Part shown: piece by piece, positions 17,073 through 24,769 of the stretch
Layout: each line of letters starts with the position of its first letter
Position numbering within the stretch: position 1 is the stretch's first letter
Assembly: GCA_023388935.1 (NCBI GenBank)
Contig: JAEWFG010000298.1
Location: forward strand, 1-45,326
From: Pseudomonadota bacterium
Lineage (GTDB): Bacteria > Pseudomonadota > Alphaproteobacteria > Rhizobiales > Xanthobacteraceae
Reading direction: 5' to 3'
Length of the DNA: 45,326 nt
Program-made: the position numbers and the translations under genes
Notes under the pieces: model-generated
What the model was told of the DNA's origin: nothing
The model's database searches: none
The model's input: only the letters and a program-made list of their open reading frames with translations

Positions 17073-18487
17073 CCGCGCACCACGGCCTTGATGTCGGCTT
17101 CGCTCTGCGGGACGGCGGCGAGTTCGGCAAGCGTGATCGGCTTCACCGGCGCGCGCAGCCGGTAATAGCCGATCTCCTGCGGGGTCTTAGCCCGGGCCTG
17201 CGCCATCAGCTCGGTGACGGTGAGGCCGCAGAGCCGGCCCTGGCATGGGCCCATGCCGGTACGGCGATAGGCCTTGAGCTGGTTCGGCCCGGTCGCACCG
17301 ATCGCGACGGCATCGAGGATGTCCTTGGCCGTGACCTCCTCGCAGCGGCAGACAATCGTGTCGCCCGAGGGAACGCGGAACTGAGGCGCAGGGCGGAACA
17401 ACGTGTCGAGGAAGACGCGGCCGCGTTCGGCCTTGGCGAGATCGGCGCGGAGCGTCGCCATCGGTGCAAGCTTCGCGGCGGCCGCGGGCGCCAGTGCCTC
17501 CACCGCCCCGCGCGCGACAATGCGGCCGCGGACCACAGCCGCATTCGCACCGCCGATCCCGGCACCGTCGCCGGCGATCGCAATGCCGGCAACCGACGAA
17601 TTGCCGTTCGCATCGAGCACCGGCGACCAGCACAATTGCAACTCGTCCCAGCGATGCTTGATGCCGGCCGCCATCGCCAGATTGACGTTGGGCACGACGC
17701 CCTGATGCAGCAGCAGGAGATCGGCGGGGATGGTCTCGCGCTTGCCGCCGGCGACATAGCTCACGCTTGCGAGCTGACCGTCACCGGCAGCAGCAAGCTC
17801 GGTAACGCCGGAGACGACCTGCACCTTCGCCCGCACCTCGCGCATCATCGACAGGCCCTTGGCGAAATAGGGCGACGCCAGGAAAGCGAAGGCGTGAGGG
17901 AGCGCGGCGAAATAATTGCCGCGCGCCGTGGTGTCGAGGATGCGGTCGATCCGGCCGCCGAGACGCAGGATCTGCGCCGCAAGCAGCCAGAGCAGCGGCC
18001 CCTGCCCTGCGATCACCGTGCGACCGTCGGGGACCAGCGCCGAGGACTTCAGCAACGTTTGCGCCGCACCCGCAGTCATCACACCCGGCAACGTCCAGCC
18101 GGGAATCGGAAACGGGCGCTCCAACGCACCGGTCGCGAGGATCACACGCTGCGCCTTGATGAAGGCGGAGGCGCCGCCGATCGAGACCGCGATCTCAAGG
18201 TTGCGGTCGAGGCTCCAGACCGTGGCACGCTGAATGATTTCGGCATTGCTCACGCGCAGCGCCTGCACGAGATCGGCACCAACCCAATAGTCGGCGCCGA
18301 GCTGATTGCGCTCGGTCAGGGGTGTCGAGGCGATGGCGCGAAAGACCTGGCCGCCCGGGCCAATGTTCTCGTCGAGCAGTAACGTCGACAGGCCGGCTTC
18401 GGCGGATGTCGCAGCCGCGGCGAGGCCGGCGGGCCCGGCGCCGACCACCACCACGTCATAGGCCTCGCGCTTGGGAGCCACAGTCAT
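17069..18487 (-). CDS. FAD/NAD(P)-binding oxidoreductase, HcnB/opine-oxidase alpha-like subunit
   Basis: A 472-residue flavoprotein. The N-terminal dinucleotide site is DVVVVGAGPAGLAAA, a second Rossmann motif is VIAGQGPLLWLLAAQIL, and the FAD-contact GIAIAGDGAGIGGA lies near two-thirds. The C-terminus carries a BFD-like [2Fe-2S] segment with cysteines at CRCEE and CQGRLCG. This is the layout of HcnB, OoxA/NoxA and D-hydroxyproline dehydrogenase alpha subunits. It overlaps the upstream ferredoxin-domain gene by 4 nt and follows the FAD oxidase gene, forming a three-subunit membrane-associated dehydrogenase for an amino acid or opine. The substrate is not predictable. Confidence 0.87.
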   Translation of the reverse strand: MTVAPKREAYDVVVVGAGPAGLAAAATSAEAGLSTLLLDENIGPGGQVFRAIASTPLTERNQLGADYWVGADLVQALRVSNAEIIQRATVWSLDRNLEIAVSIGGASAFIKAQRVILATGALERPFPIPGWTLPGVMTAGAAQTLLKSSALVPDGRTVIAGQGPLLWLLAAQILRLGGRIDRILDTTARGNYFAALPHAFAFLASPYFAKGLSMMREVRAKVQVVSGVTELAAAGDGQLASVSYVAGGKRETIPADLLLLHQGVVPNVNLAMAAGIKHRWDELQLCWSPVLDANGNSSVAGIAIAGDGAGIGGANAAVVRGRIVARGAVEALAPAAAAKLAPMATLRADLAKAERGRVFLDTLFRPAPQFRVPSGDTIVCRCEEVTAKDILDAVAIGATGPNQLKAYRRTGMGPCQGRLCGLTVTELMAQARAKTPQEIGYYRLRAPVKPITLAELAAVPQSEADIKAVVRG

Positions 18488-18780
18488 TTTCCGATCTCTC
18501 GCTTGCCCTTCTGGATCTCGATCTGCATGCCCTCGGCAACCGGCACGAGGCAGCCCTGACGGTTGCCAACACCGTCGATGGTGACGAGACAATCGAAACA
18601 CACGCCCATCATGCAGTAGGGCAGACGCGGCGCGCCACTGACCGCGGTCGAACGCCGCGCGTCGCGGCCGGAGGCCAATAGCGCAGCGGAGACGGTGTCG
18701 CCCTGACGCGCGGTGACAGGCACACCGTCCACAAAGATCTGCACTTGTGGTCGCTTGTCCTGTTCGGATCGCTTGAACAT
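18484..18780 (-). CDS. (2Fe-2S)-binding small subunit, HcnA-like
   Basis: A 98-residue ferredoxin-fold subunit (start MFKRSEQDK at 18780; the longer in-frame ORF adds unrelated sequence). The cluster ligands are in CMMGVCFDCLVTIDG followed by a Cys at RQGC, the spacing of plant-type [2Fe-2S] domains. It lies between the FAD oxidase subunit (32 nt upstream) and the FAD/NAD subunit (4-nt ATGA overlap). That is the A subunit of the HcnABC/opine dehydrogenase arrangement and passes electrons between the flavins or to the chain. Confidence 0.88.
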   Translation of the reverse strand: MFKRSEQDKRPQVQIFVDGVPVTARQGDTVSAALLASGRDARRSTAVSGAPRLPYCMMGVCFDCLVTIDGVGNRQGCLVPVAEGMQIEIQKGKREIGK

Positions 18781-18811
18781 GGAGATGCTTCTTGGCTCCT
18801 TCTCAAAATCT

Positions 18812-19948
18812 CTAATAGCCGCTGTTGTTCGCCGTACCCGCGCCGCCAAAACGGCTGGCCGAGAACGCGCCGACCAGCTCCGGCTCGAGCGCGCCTTGGG
18901 CGACCATGCGCGCGATCTCGAAGGCGTGGTTGGAGGCGAGCGTCACACCGGAATGGCAGCAGGCGACGAAGGCGCCGGGATGGGTCTCCGACTGGTCGTA
19001 GATCGGAAAGCCGTCCTGCGGCATGACGCGGATGCCGGCCCAGCTCCTGACCACGTTGAGCCGCGCCAGATGCGGGAACATGCGCTGCGCGCGATCGGCC
19101 ATCACGGCGCTGATCGAGAGCTTGAGCGTGCGGTCGTCGCGTTCGTCCTCCATGCTGTCGCCGATCATCACCGTGCCCTCATCCGTCTGGCGCAGCGTGG
19201 TCAGCGGATGCGGCAGAAACGGCATGGTGCGCTCGGTCACCACGATCTGGCCGCGGGTCGGCCCCATCGGCGCGTAGAGGTCGACCATCGGTGCAAGCGT
19301 CTGATTGGCATTGCCCGCGGCGAGCACGATCTTGGCGGCGCGAAACTCTCCCTCCGGCGTGGTCAGGCGGAATTCGCCGCCGCTGTTGCTGATCGCCGAG
19401 ACTGGCCGCTCCGGAAAATAGTCGATGCCGAACGCCTTGAAGCCAGTGTGGAACGCGCGGAAGGTGCGCAGCGAATTGACGTGGCCGTCGAGCGGACAAT
19501 AGCTGCCGCCAGAGACCTCCGGTCCGATCAGCGGCAGCGACTTCTTCACGTCGGATGCGGAGAGCATCTCCATCTTGTAATCGGCAGCGCCGACCTGATT
19601 GTGCATGCGCTTGACGAAATCGGCGCGCTGGCCGAATTCGTCCTCGCCGAGCGCCAGATGAAAACCGCCATTCTGCTGCAGGCTGACGTCGAGGCCGGTC
19701 TGCTGCTTCAGCTCCGAAGCGAGCCGGCCCCAGGCTTCCGACGCGCGCACGGTCCAGACCGTGTAGGCCGGCATGCCGAGCCCTTTGCTCTGAACCCAGA
19801 TCAGCGCGAAATTGGCGCGCGAGGCGCGCTTGGTGATGTCGCCTTCATCGAGCACGGCCACGCTCTTGCCGAGCCGGCCGAGGCCCCAGGCAATGGCCGA
19901 GCCGAGCAGTCCGCCACCGACCACGGCGACATCATAGTCCCTGGACAT
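18812..19948 (-). CDS. FAD-dependent amino acid/opine oxidase, beta-like subunit (DadA/HcnC family)
   Basis: A 378-residue DAO-family flavoprotein. ATG 19948 is preceded by AGGAG, and the protein opens SRDYDVAVVGGGLLGSAIAWGL, a canonical FAD-binding start. Other landmarks are RASRANFALIWVQSKG, VLAAGNANQTLAP, GPTRGQIVVTE and the C-terminal CHSGVTLASNHAFEIARMV. It is the first gene of a three-gene unit with the [2Fe-2S] and FAD/NAD subunits. D-amino acid, hydroxyproline or opine oxidation is expected from the family; the substrate is unknown. A decayed regulator-like fragment lies just upstream. Confidence 0.88.
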   Translation of the reverse strand: MSRDYDVAVVGGGLLGSAIAWGLGRLGKSVAVLDEGDITKRASRANFALIWVQSKGLGMPAYTVWTVRASEAWGRLASELKQQTGLDVSLQQNGGFHLALGEDEFGQRADFVKRMHNQVGAADYKMEMLSASDVKKSLPLIGPEVSGGSYCPLDGHVNSLRTFRAFHTGFKAFGIDYFPERPVSAISNSGGEFRLTTPEGEFRAAKIVLAAGNANQTLAPMVDLYAPMGPTRGQIVVTERTMPFLPHPLTTLRQTDEGTVMIGDSMEDERDDRTLKLSISAVMADRAQRMFPHLARLNVVRSWAGIRVMPQDGFPIYDQSETHPGAFVACCHSGVTLASNHAFEIARMVAQGALEPELVGAFSASRFGGAGTANNSGY

Positions 19949-20012
19949 GGGCTCTCCTATCGTCCCGCATCGCCCTTGGCCCGCGAGCGCGCGCCCGTCT
20001 CGAAAGCCGGAA

Positions 20013-20195
20013 TCACCTCGTCGCGGATGGTCCCGATCGCTCCGCCGCAGACGATCCTCCAACTCCGATGAATGAAATCACACCCCATACTTCCATCGCC
20101 CGATGCATCATGGCAATCTTTACACGCTGAGCCTCGGCGTCGCGATCCTTGATCCCTTCACCGCACAGGAATTCTCCCCCGCGCCGCGCTTGCAC
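20013..20195 (-). pseudogene. Possible C-terminal remnant of a GntR/FCD regulator
   Basis: A minus-strand reading of this stretch gives KDRDAEAQRVKIAMMHRAM, which resembles the closing helix of the FCD domain in GntR-family regulators (an RDAEAA..M..H pattern). No N-terminal HTH is present, and the frame shifts before the oxidase gene. It lies directly upstream of the three-subunit dehydrogenase, the expected place for its regulator. The assignment rests on a short pattern only. Confidence 0.3.
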
Positions 20196-20226
20196 GGATG
20201 AACCCGATCTCTTACCTCAGAGGCAC

Positions 20227-20940
20227 ATGGCACGCATCACCATCATCGAGACGGGACAGGTCCCGCAGAAATATCGCGAGCGCCACGGTTCGTTTCCGGA
20301 CATGTTCGAGCGCATGGTCCACGCCGAGGAACCGGCGGCCACGTTCGAGATCGTCAGCATCCCGAATGGCGATGCGCTACCCGATCCGCGCAAGCTCGAG
20401 GCGATCCTGATCACCGGCGCAGCTGCAGGCGTGTATGACGGACTCGACTGGATCGCGCCGCTGGAAGATTTCGTTCGAACGGCCTATGCGAACAAGACGC
20501 CGATGGTCGGCGTCTGCTTCGGCCATCAACTGATCGCGCAGGCGCTCGGTGGCACCGTGCGCAAGTCGGATAATGGTTGGGGCATCGGACGGCACGTCTA
20601 TCGTGTGTTGGCGGACAATGGCGTCATTGGCGGCGAAGAGGTCGCCATCGCCTGTTCGCATCAGGATCAGGTGATCGAGGCGCCGAACGACGCGCTGACG
20701 GTCCTTTCTTCCGACTTCACCCCGCATGCCGGCCTGCTCTACGCCAATGGCACCACCCTGACCGTGCAGCCGCATCCGGAATTCGACGTGGAGTTCGCGC
20801 AGGTGTGCTGCGAGCTGCGCGACGGAAAGGCGCCGGATGATGTCGTTGCAACAGCAAGGGAGTCACTGGCGCAGCCGATGGACCACGCGAAGCTGGGCGG
20901 GGCGATTACGAGGTTCTTGGCGAAGCGCACGGCGCCGTAA
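20227..20940 (+). CDS. Class I glutamine amidotransferase (GMP synthase-like)
   Basis: A 237-residue single-domain GATase. ATG 20227 has AGAGG just upstream and begins ARITIIETGQVP. The nucleophile Cys is in VGVCFGHQLIAQALGG, and the catalytic His-Glu is in VQPHPEFD. GITGAAAGVYD-type sequence (LITGAAAGVYDG) forms the oxyanion part. Proteins like this hydrolyse glutamine or gamma-glutamyl compounds in catabolism of amines. It is divergent from the three-subunit dehydrogenase and could share its pathway, but that is inference. Confidence 0.9.
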   Translation: MARITIIETGQVPQKYRERHGSFPDMFERMVHAEEPAATFEIVSIPNGDALPDPRKLEAILITGAAAGVYDGLDWIAPLEDFVRTAYANKTPMVGVCFGHQLIAQALGGTVRKSDNGWGIGRHVYRVLADNGVIGGEEVAIACSHQDQVIEAPNDALTVLSSDFTPHAGLLYANGTTLTVQPHPEFDVEFAQVCCELRDGKAPDDVVATARESLAQPMDHAKLGGAITRFLAKRTAP

Positions 20941-20969
20941 TCGACCGTACTCGCCATACGCACCTCTTC

Positions 20970-21120
20970 CCTTCTCCCCTTGTGGGAGAAGGTGGCGCGA
21001 AGCGCCGGATGAGGGGTCTGCGTCCGCGAAGTTACTCCGAGAGATGAGTACGCCGAGAGAGACCCCTCACCCGTCTCGCCGCTGCGCGGCGAGCCACCCT
21101 CTCCCACAAGGGGAGAGGGT
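20970..21120. repeat. Long palindromic intergenic repeat
   Basis: Arms 20970-21018 and 21061-21120 are inverted copies of each other (CTCCCCTTGTGGGAG core, then GATGAGGGGTC and GACCCCTCA), separated by about 42 nt. Each arm contains its own palindrome around CTTGTG/CACAAG. Sequences of this type are scattered through intergenic regions of Rhizobiales genomes. It fills most of the 214-nt gap between the amidotransferase and the NTF2-like gene and may also act as a bidirectional transcript end. Confidence 0.8.
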
Positions 21121-21154
21121 GCGGCGCGCCCGCCGCTTCACCTCTCAACACAAA

Positions 21155-21622
21155 TCAAAACGGATCGCTTCCGAGCCCCGGCACATCCGCGGGCCGCGGC
21201 GCCGGAGCCGGCCAGTGAAACCGGCGGTCCTTCTCCGCGATCGCAATATCGTTGATCGACGCTTCGCGCCGCCTCATCAAGCCGTGCTCGTCGAACTCCC
21301 ATTGCTCGTTGCCGTAGGAGCGATACCACTGGCCGCTTGCATCATGCCATTCGTACTGGAAACGCACCGCGATGCGGTTGCCGTCGAAGGCCCAGAGGTC
21401 CTTGATCAGGCGGTAATCCTGCTCCTTCTCCCATTTTCGGGTGAGGAACGCGACGATGGCCTCTCGGCCCTGGAAGACTTCCGAGCGGTTGCGCCAGCGG
21501 CTGTCCTCGGTATAGGCGAGCGCGACGCGCGCCGGGTCGCGCGAATTCCAGGCGTCCTCGGCCATGCGGGCCTTTTGCGCGGCGGTCTCTCGGGTGAAGG
21601 GCGGAAGCGGCGGGCGCGACAT
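21155..21622 (-). CDS. NTF2-like protein of the DUF1348 family
   Basis: A 155-residue SnoaL/NTF2-like cone-fold protein. Diagnostic segments are AWNSRDPARVALAYTEDSRWRNR (split), GREAIVAFL, KDLWAFDGNRIAVRFQYEW, and YGNEQWEFDEHGLM, followed by the REASINDIAI turn. This is a normal full-length member of the DUF1348 family. The function is unknown; such proteins bind small ligands. It lies just downstream of the thioesterase copy at 21701 on the same strand and marks the last conserved-looking gene before the accessory region. Confidence 0.85.
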   Translation of the reverse strand: MSRPPLPPFTRETAAQKARMAEDAWNSRDPARVALAYTEDSRWRNRSEVFQGREAIVAFLTRKWEKEQDYRLIKDLWAFDGNRIAVRFQYEWHDASGQWYRSYGNEQWEFDEHGLMRRREASINDIAIAEKDRRFHWPAPAPRPADVPGLGSDPF

Positions 21623-21700
21623 GATGGCCTCATCGGTTGACGGGAGCGCAAATCTATCGCCGCAGTTGACGGAGTCGATAGGCCATCACCTATCACCCGA

Positions 21701-22097
21701 TCACGAAATCAGATCGGCCTTCATCAGCGCGCGGATCGATTTCGGGATCGGCTGCGCGCGGCCGCCGCTGATGAAGGCGACGCGCACCTCGGCTTTCACC
21801 AGCACATCCTCGCCGCGCCGCACCTCCTGCGCCATCATGATGGAGGCGCCCTTCACCGCGATCGGCCAGGTTACGACGTCGAGCACGTCGTCCATCCGCG
21901 CGGGCTTGAGGAAATCCAGATGCATCGAGCGCACCACGAAGGCGAAACCGGCATCTTCCGTCGCGGGCTGCTCGAACAGCGCCTGCTGCTCGGCTCCCAT
22001 CAGCCGCAGATGATTGGTGCGCCCGCGCTCCATGAAGCGGAGATAATTGGCATGATAGACGATGCCGGAAAAATCTGTCTGCGCAATATCGCAACAT
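21701..22097 (-). pseudogene. YbgC-type acyl-CoA thioesterase, 5' end altered (copy A)
   Basis: The body is a full hot-dog-fold thioesterase with TDFSGIVYHANYLRFMERG, including the catalytic Asp, and runs uninterrupted to MKADLIS. Its first residues are not like those of the intact copy at 28511-28945. The expected ATG (22097) reads MLRYCAD and then goes out of frame, as if two bases were lost before TDFS. In the frame of the body the sequence stays open far upstream, through a fragment of another copy, with no convincing start. Copy C (23874-24260) carries the same lesion. It is either a frameshifted gene or a recombination junction; the body could still be translated from an unusual start. 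Confidence 0.7.
22075..22094. repeat. 20-nt junction sequence shared with 24237-24256
   Basis: CTGTCTGCGCAATATCGCAA occurs identically here and at 24237-24256, at the 5' edge of thioesterase copies A and C. It is absent from the intact copy at 28511-28945, where the sequence encodes IFYEDTDF. Similarity between A and C extends about 20 nt further upstream with small gaps. It may be an attachment-like junction or an inherited frameshift. Confidence 0.7.
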
Positions 22098-22159
22098 GGA
22101 CAGGCGTTGATTTCCCTAGGCAAATGGCAACGCGCGGCTTGATTTGCCCCTACCGCGCG

Positions 22160-22361
22160 GCCTGGAGGGCGTTTGGTCCCCCTGGAACCATTGCCTCGCG
22201 GAGGGCCCTGGGGATGCGTTGGGCCCTCACTGCCGGGACAATTACTACGCCGCACCTTGGCCTCGACTAAAAGGTCGGCCCCTCGCCAGCATTGCTGCAG
22301 CAGGGTTATCGATGCCCCCCGCACATCCTGCGGCGCGGTCACGACGTCGAGCACGTCGTCC
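22160..22361 (-). pseudogene. Thioesterase 3' fragment (copy B)
   Basis: A 3'-only piece of a YbgC-type thioesterase. It begins at the codons for DDVLDVVTAPQDVRGAS and continues to the end of the gene. It shares 74 identical consecutive nucleotides with the intact copy D (22266-22339 versus 28605-28678), so the duplication is recent. One extra base relative to copy D breaks the frame after LVEAKVR. The fragment starts 20 nt after the stop codon of the hydrolase gene at 22382, with a perfect dyad at the breakpoint, and is followed directly by copy A. Confidence 0.85.
22341..22359. promoter_or_regulatory. Perfect 19-nt dyad at the fragment breakpoint
   Basis: ACGACGT-CGAGC-ACGTCGT is a 7-bp inverted repeat with a 5-nt centre. 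Similarity of copy B to the other thioesterase copies ends two or three bases beyond it. The same perfect dyad is present inside copy A at 21873-21891; copy D has a degenerate version (28680-28698). Because it also encodes DDVLDVV, the symmetry may be chance, but its place at the breakpoint makes it a candidate crossover site. Confidence 0.45.
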
Positions 22362-22381
22362 GTCCATTCACACGCTTCCGA

Positions 22382-23749
22382 TTAGAGCAAAGATGCGATC
22401 AGTTCCCGCACGTCGTCCCTGCGATGCACGCCATGGATCAAGCCCCCGTTTTCGGATTGCCGCGTCCTTCCGACCATATGAAGGGTTGCCGAGAACCCTG
22501 ATGGAATGGGTTCGCATTCTGCTTCGAGAAGACCGAAGCAGGTTAGCAACTCGGTCCCCAATGCCAACGACAAGATAATCTGTGAAGGAACTAACACGCA
22601 CGCCGCAAGAGCCACGAAAGCGACCCCGCTATATTGCTTTATAGCTACGGGTGGCAAGGCTGCCACGACTGCAACGAAGAACAGAACAACAAGCGTCCGC
22701 CACCACGGAACCTCCAACACGGTCGACAAAAAGCTTCCAGTGATTGAGTAGTCCAAATAAAGTATCGAGGAAAGGAGCACCGTAAAAGTCGTCACGAATA
22801 GAGCTTTCTCGCGCCCCTCAAAAACGTTTGCCGCCCACGTCTCGACTTGATTTGGTACCTTCACGCAAAGATTCTCAGCAATCAGCGAGAAAAATTGAGA
22901 TGTGCTGATCGCTAGCGACGCCTCGTCGCCGGGAGCGCGGATCGCGTGAAGACGCACGATTGAGGAATCTGGAGATCGCAGACCCGCCGCCTCATGGTTC
23001 ACCAAATCGGTTGGCAGATAGCGAACAATCATATTGAGGGCAATCTCCTCCGAGGACGCGCCAAGGCGCCAATTACTCACTCTCCTCCAACTATCAAGCA
23101 CCACGATAAAGATAGAGAGCAACCACCAAGGCGAGGTGACGAGTTCCCCCACGTACGGAATCTCTTTGAGATTCCAAAACCTCAATGCAAGCGACCATAG
23201 CAAGAATAACAGCGGCGCAATGACAAGCGACATGTACGCAAGTCGCACTCTGAAAAACTTACCTATAAGTCGGTAGCTGCGAAGCAAACTTACTGGCTGC
23301 GCAAAGGGAGCTGCCATCGCGATGATTGTGAGACGCCCACACTCTGCTTCCGTCAGAGTTTGCGCCGCGATTACCGCGACTGAACCCCCGTGGCTGTGTG
23401 CAATCACAGTGTGATGGACGTCTGGATTTTGAGATATTGACCTTTTTAACGCCGCGCCCAACGCGACTCCAGCCTGATGCCTTGCCAAAAACGAATTATT
23501 GCCGCTCCACAAAAACGGCATCCAAGTAATTTGGTCCCGACCGTCGACAACCGTTTTGAAGAAATCTGAATTTCGAGAGAACCAAAACTTCAAATTCAGC
23601 AAACTTGGGTGAACTTCGACCTTCCACTCGTCAGACGTCGCGCGCGCTCTCCTTACTCTCGCTTTCCAAAATATATGACGAAAGAAGCCAGAGGGCCAAG
23701 TACCATGTACCGAGAAGATAATCCTGGGTCTCGTGTCGATCAGCTCCAT
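22382..23749 (-). CDS. Membrane-embedded alpha/beta hydrolase (lipase-like), island cargo
   Basis: A 455-residue protein. The N-terminal hydrolase part has the oxyanion-type VHGTWPSG at about residue 14 and the nucleophile elbow IAHSHGGS with Ser119. A likely catalytic His is near the C-terminus in LIHGVHRRDD, and the acid may be in APGDEAS. About five hydrophobic segments (for example LVIAPLLFLLWSLAL, TLVVLFFVAVVAALPP) are inserted before the terminal His, so the enzyme is probably anchored in the inner membrane. GC is lower than in the metabolic genes. It lies between thioesterase copies C and B. I know no named family for it; lipid cleavage as an anti-phage effector is a reasonable but unproven idea. 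Confidence 0.7.
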   Translation of the reverse strand: MELIDTRPRIIFSVHGTWPSGFFRHIFWKARVRRARATSDEWKVEVHPSLLNLKFWFSRNSDFFKTVVDGRDQITWMPFLWSGNNSFLARHQAGVALGAALKRSISQNPDVHHTVIAHSHGGSVAVIAAQTLTEAECGRLTIIAMAAPFAQPVSLLRSYRLIGKFFRVRLAYMSLVIAPLLFLLWSLALRFWNLKEIPYVGELVTSPWWLLSIFIVVLDSWRRVSNWRLGASSEEIALNMIVRYLPTDLVNHEAAGLRSPDSSIVRLHAIRAPGDEASLAISTSQFFSLIAENLCVKVPNQVETWAANVFEGREKALFVTTFTVLLSSILYLDYSITGSFLSTVLEVPWWRTLVVLFFVAVVAALPPVAIKQYSGVAFVALAACVLVPSQIILSLALGTELLTCFGLLEAECEPIPSGFSATLHMVGRTRQSENGGLIHGVHRRDDVRELIASLL

Positions 23750-23873
23750 CAGAATACACTCTCATTGATCGCTTAAAGAAGTTCTCCGTCCGAGGGACAA
23801 CTCAACATAAGACGGCTCGGCCCTATCGATCGACAAATCCGAGCCCTTGAGTTTGTTTTCGCTTATGGTGTTG

Positions 23874-24260
23874 CTATCTTTCAAGCTTCGCAGTGAAGCC
23901 CCCTTCCATCGCATCTCTCAGATACTTTGGTATCGGCTGCGCTTTTCCGCCCGACACAAACGCCACTCGAACGCTCGCTTCGACTAGCACGTCGTCTCCT
24001 CGCTTACAGTGCTGGTGTAGCGTTATCGACGCGCCCTTCGCATCCTGCGGAGCTGTGATCACCTCGTCCATGAGCGCAGGCTTAAAATAGTCAATCTTCA
24101 TCGAGCGAACCACGAAGGCGAAGCCGCGACGGTCGTTTTCGGTGCTGTCAAACAATTCGCGATGATCAGCCCCAAGAAGGCGAAGATAGTTCGTCCCCAC
24201 CTCTCCATGAAGCGCAGATAGCGATCTGGCTAAACTCTGTCTGCGCAATATCGCAAAATA
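23874..24260 (-). pseudogene. Degenerate thioesterase copy (copy C)
   Basis: The C-terminal half is clear (FAFVVRSMKIDYFKPALMDEV, then ASITLHQHCKRGDDVLVEAS and VRVAFVSGGKAQPIPKYL). The N-terminal part is broken: about 11 bases are missing after the TEFSQI codons, so YHANYLRF is lost and the frame shifts. Three residues are also missing where copies B and E begin. The 5' edge carries the same 20-nt junction as copy A. It is a dead copy, lying about 125 nt upstream of the membrane hydrolase start. Confidence 0.8.
24237..24256. repeat. 20-nt junction sequence shared with 22075-22094
   Basis: The second copy of CTGTCTGCGCAATATCGCAA, at the 5' edge of thioesterase copy C. Downstream of it both copies enter thioesterase sequence at TDFS/TEFS. 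Confidence 0.7.
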
Positions 24261-24319
24261 ACAGGTTGATTTCTCCAGGACCTTGGACGACGGCCAAAAC
24301 GCCGTCCCCTCGGACACAA

Positions 24320-24769
24320 CATACGCTGAAACTTAGGTAGCGGACGTGCCGGTCTTTGATCGTCATCTTCTCCCGCGATTGGTCCGATCAACCCAAGCGC
24401 CTGATCATCCACGGTTAGCCGCCCGATGGCCCTGGGCAAGTTTACGCCAAGCCCGCTCATTCGCTCGGTTGTCCCAACCGCGCGGATGGGTGGGACTAGG
24501 CACGATTATAGTCGGCTTAAGAAGCCGTTTTCGCTTTCCCATTGGAACACGCACGTCAACGATATGAGTGCAGACCTAAAATCTACTTTTGACGCAATAT
24601 CAAAGTGTTACTACAACTCGCGCATGTCACCGGAACGATGCGGGGCCGCGCGGGCGGTAAGCCCATCTGGTGGATCTGTGCGAAAATCCGCTTCTAAGCC
24701 ATACAAGGCCTAGTTCCCCATCTGCGGTTGTGTCACCTTTCGCCTGCACTACGGGCAAAGGGGAAAAAC
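24320..24769. other. Gene-free stretch before the plus-strand cargo gene
   Basis: About 450 nt with no supported gene. It holds a small hairpin (CGGCTT-AAG-AAGCCG, about 24513-24527) followed by TTTTCGCTTT, which could end a plus-strand transcript. Further on is AT-richer sequence, with the ribosome site GGGG of the next gene near 24760. It may carry that gene's promoter or a non-coding RNA; nothing definite is seen. Confidence 0.3.

Noticed and set aside
17051..20071. Two long plus-strand frames opposite the three-subunit dehydrogenase
   Set aside because: They are antisense to complete FAD, [2Fe-2S] and FAD/NAD subunits and have shadow-like composition.
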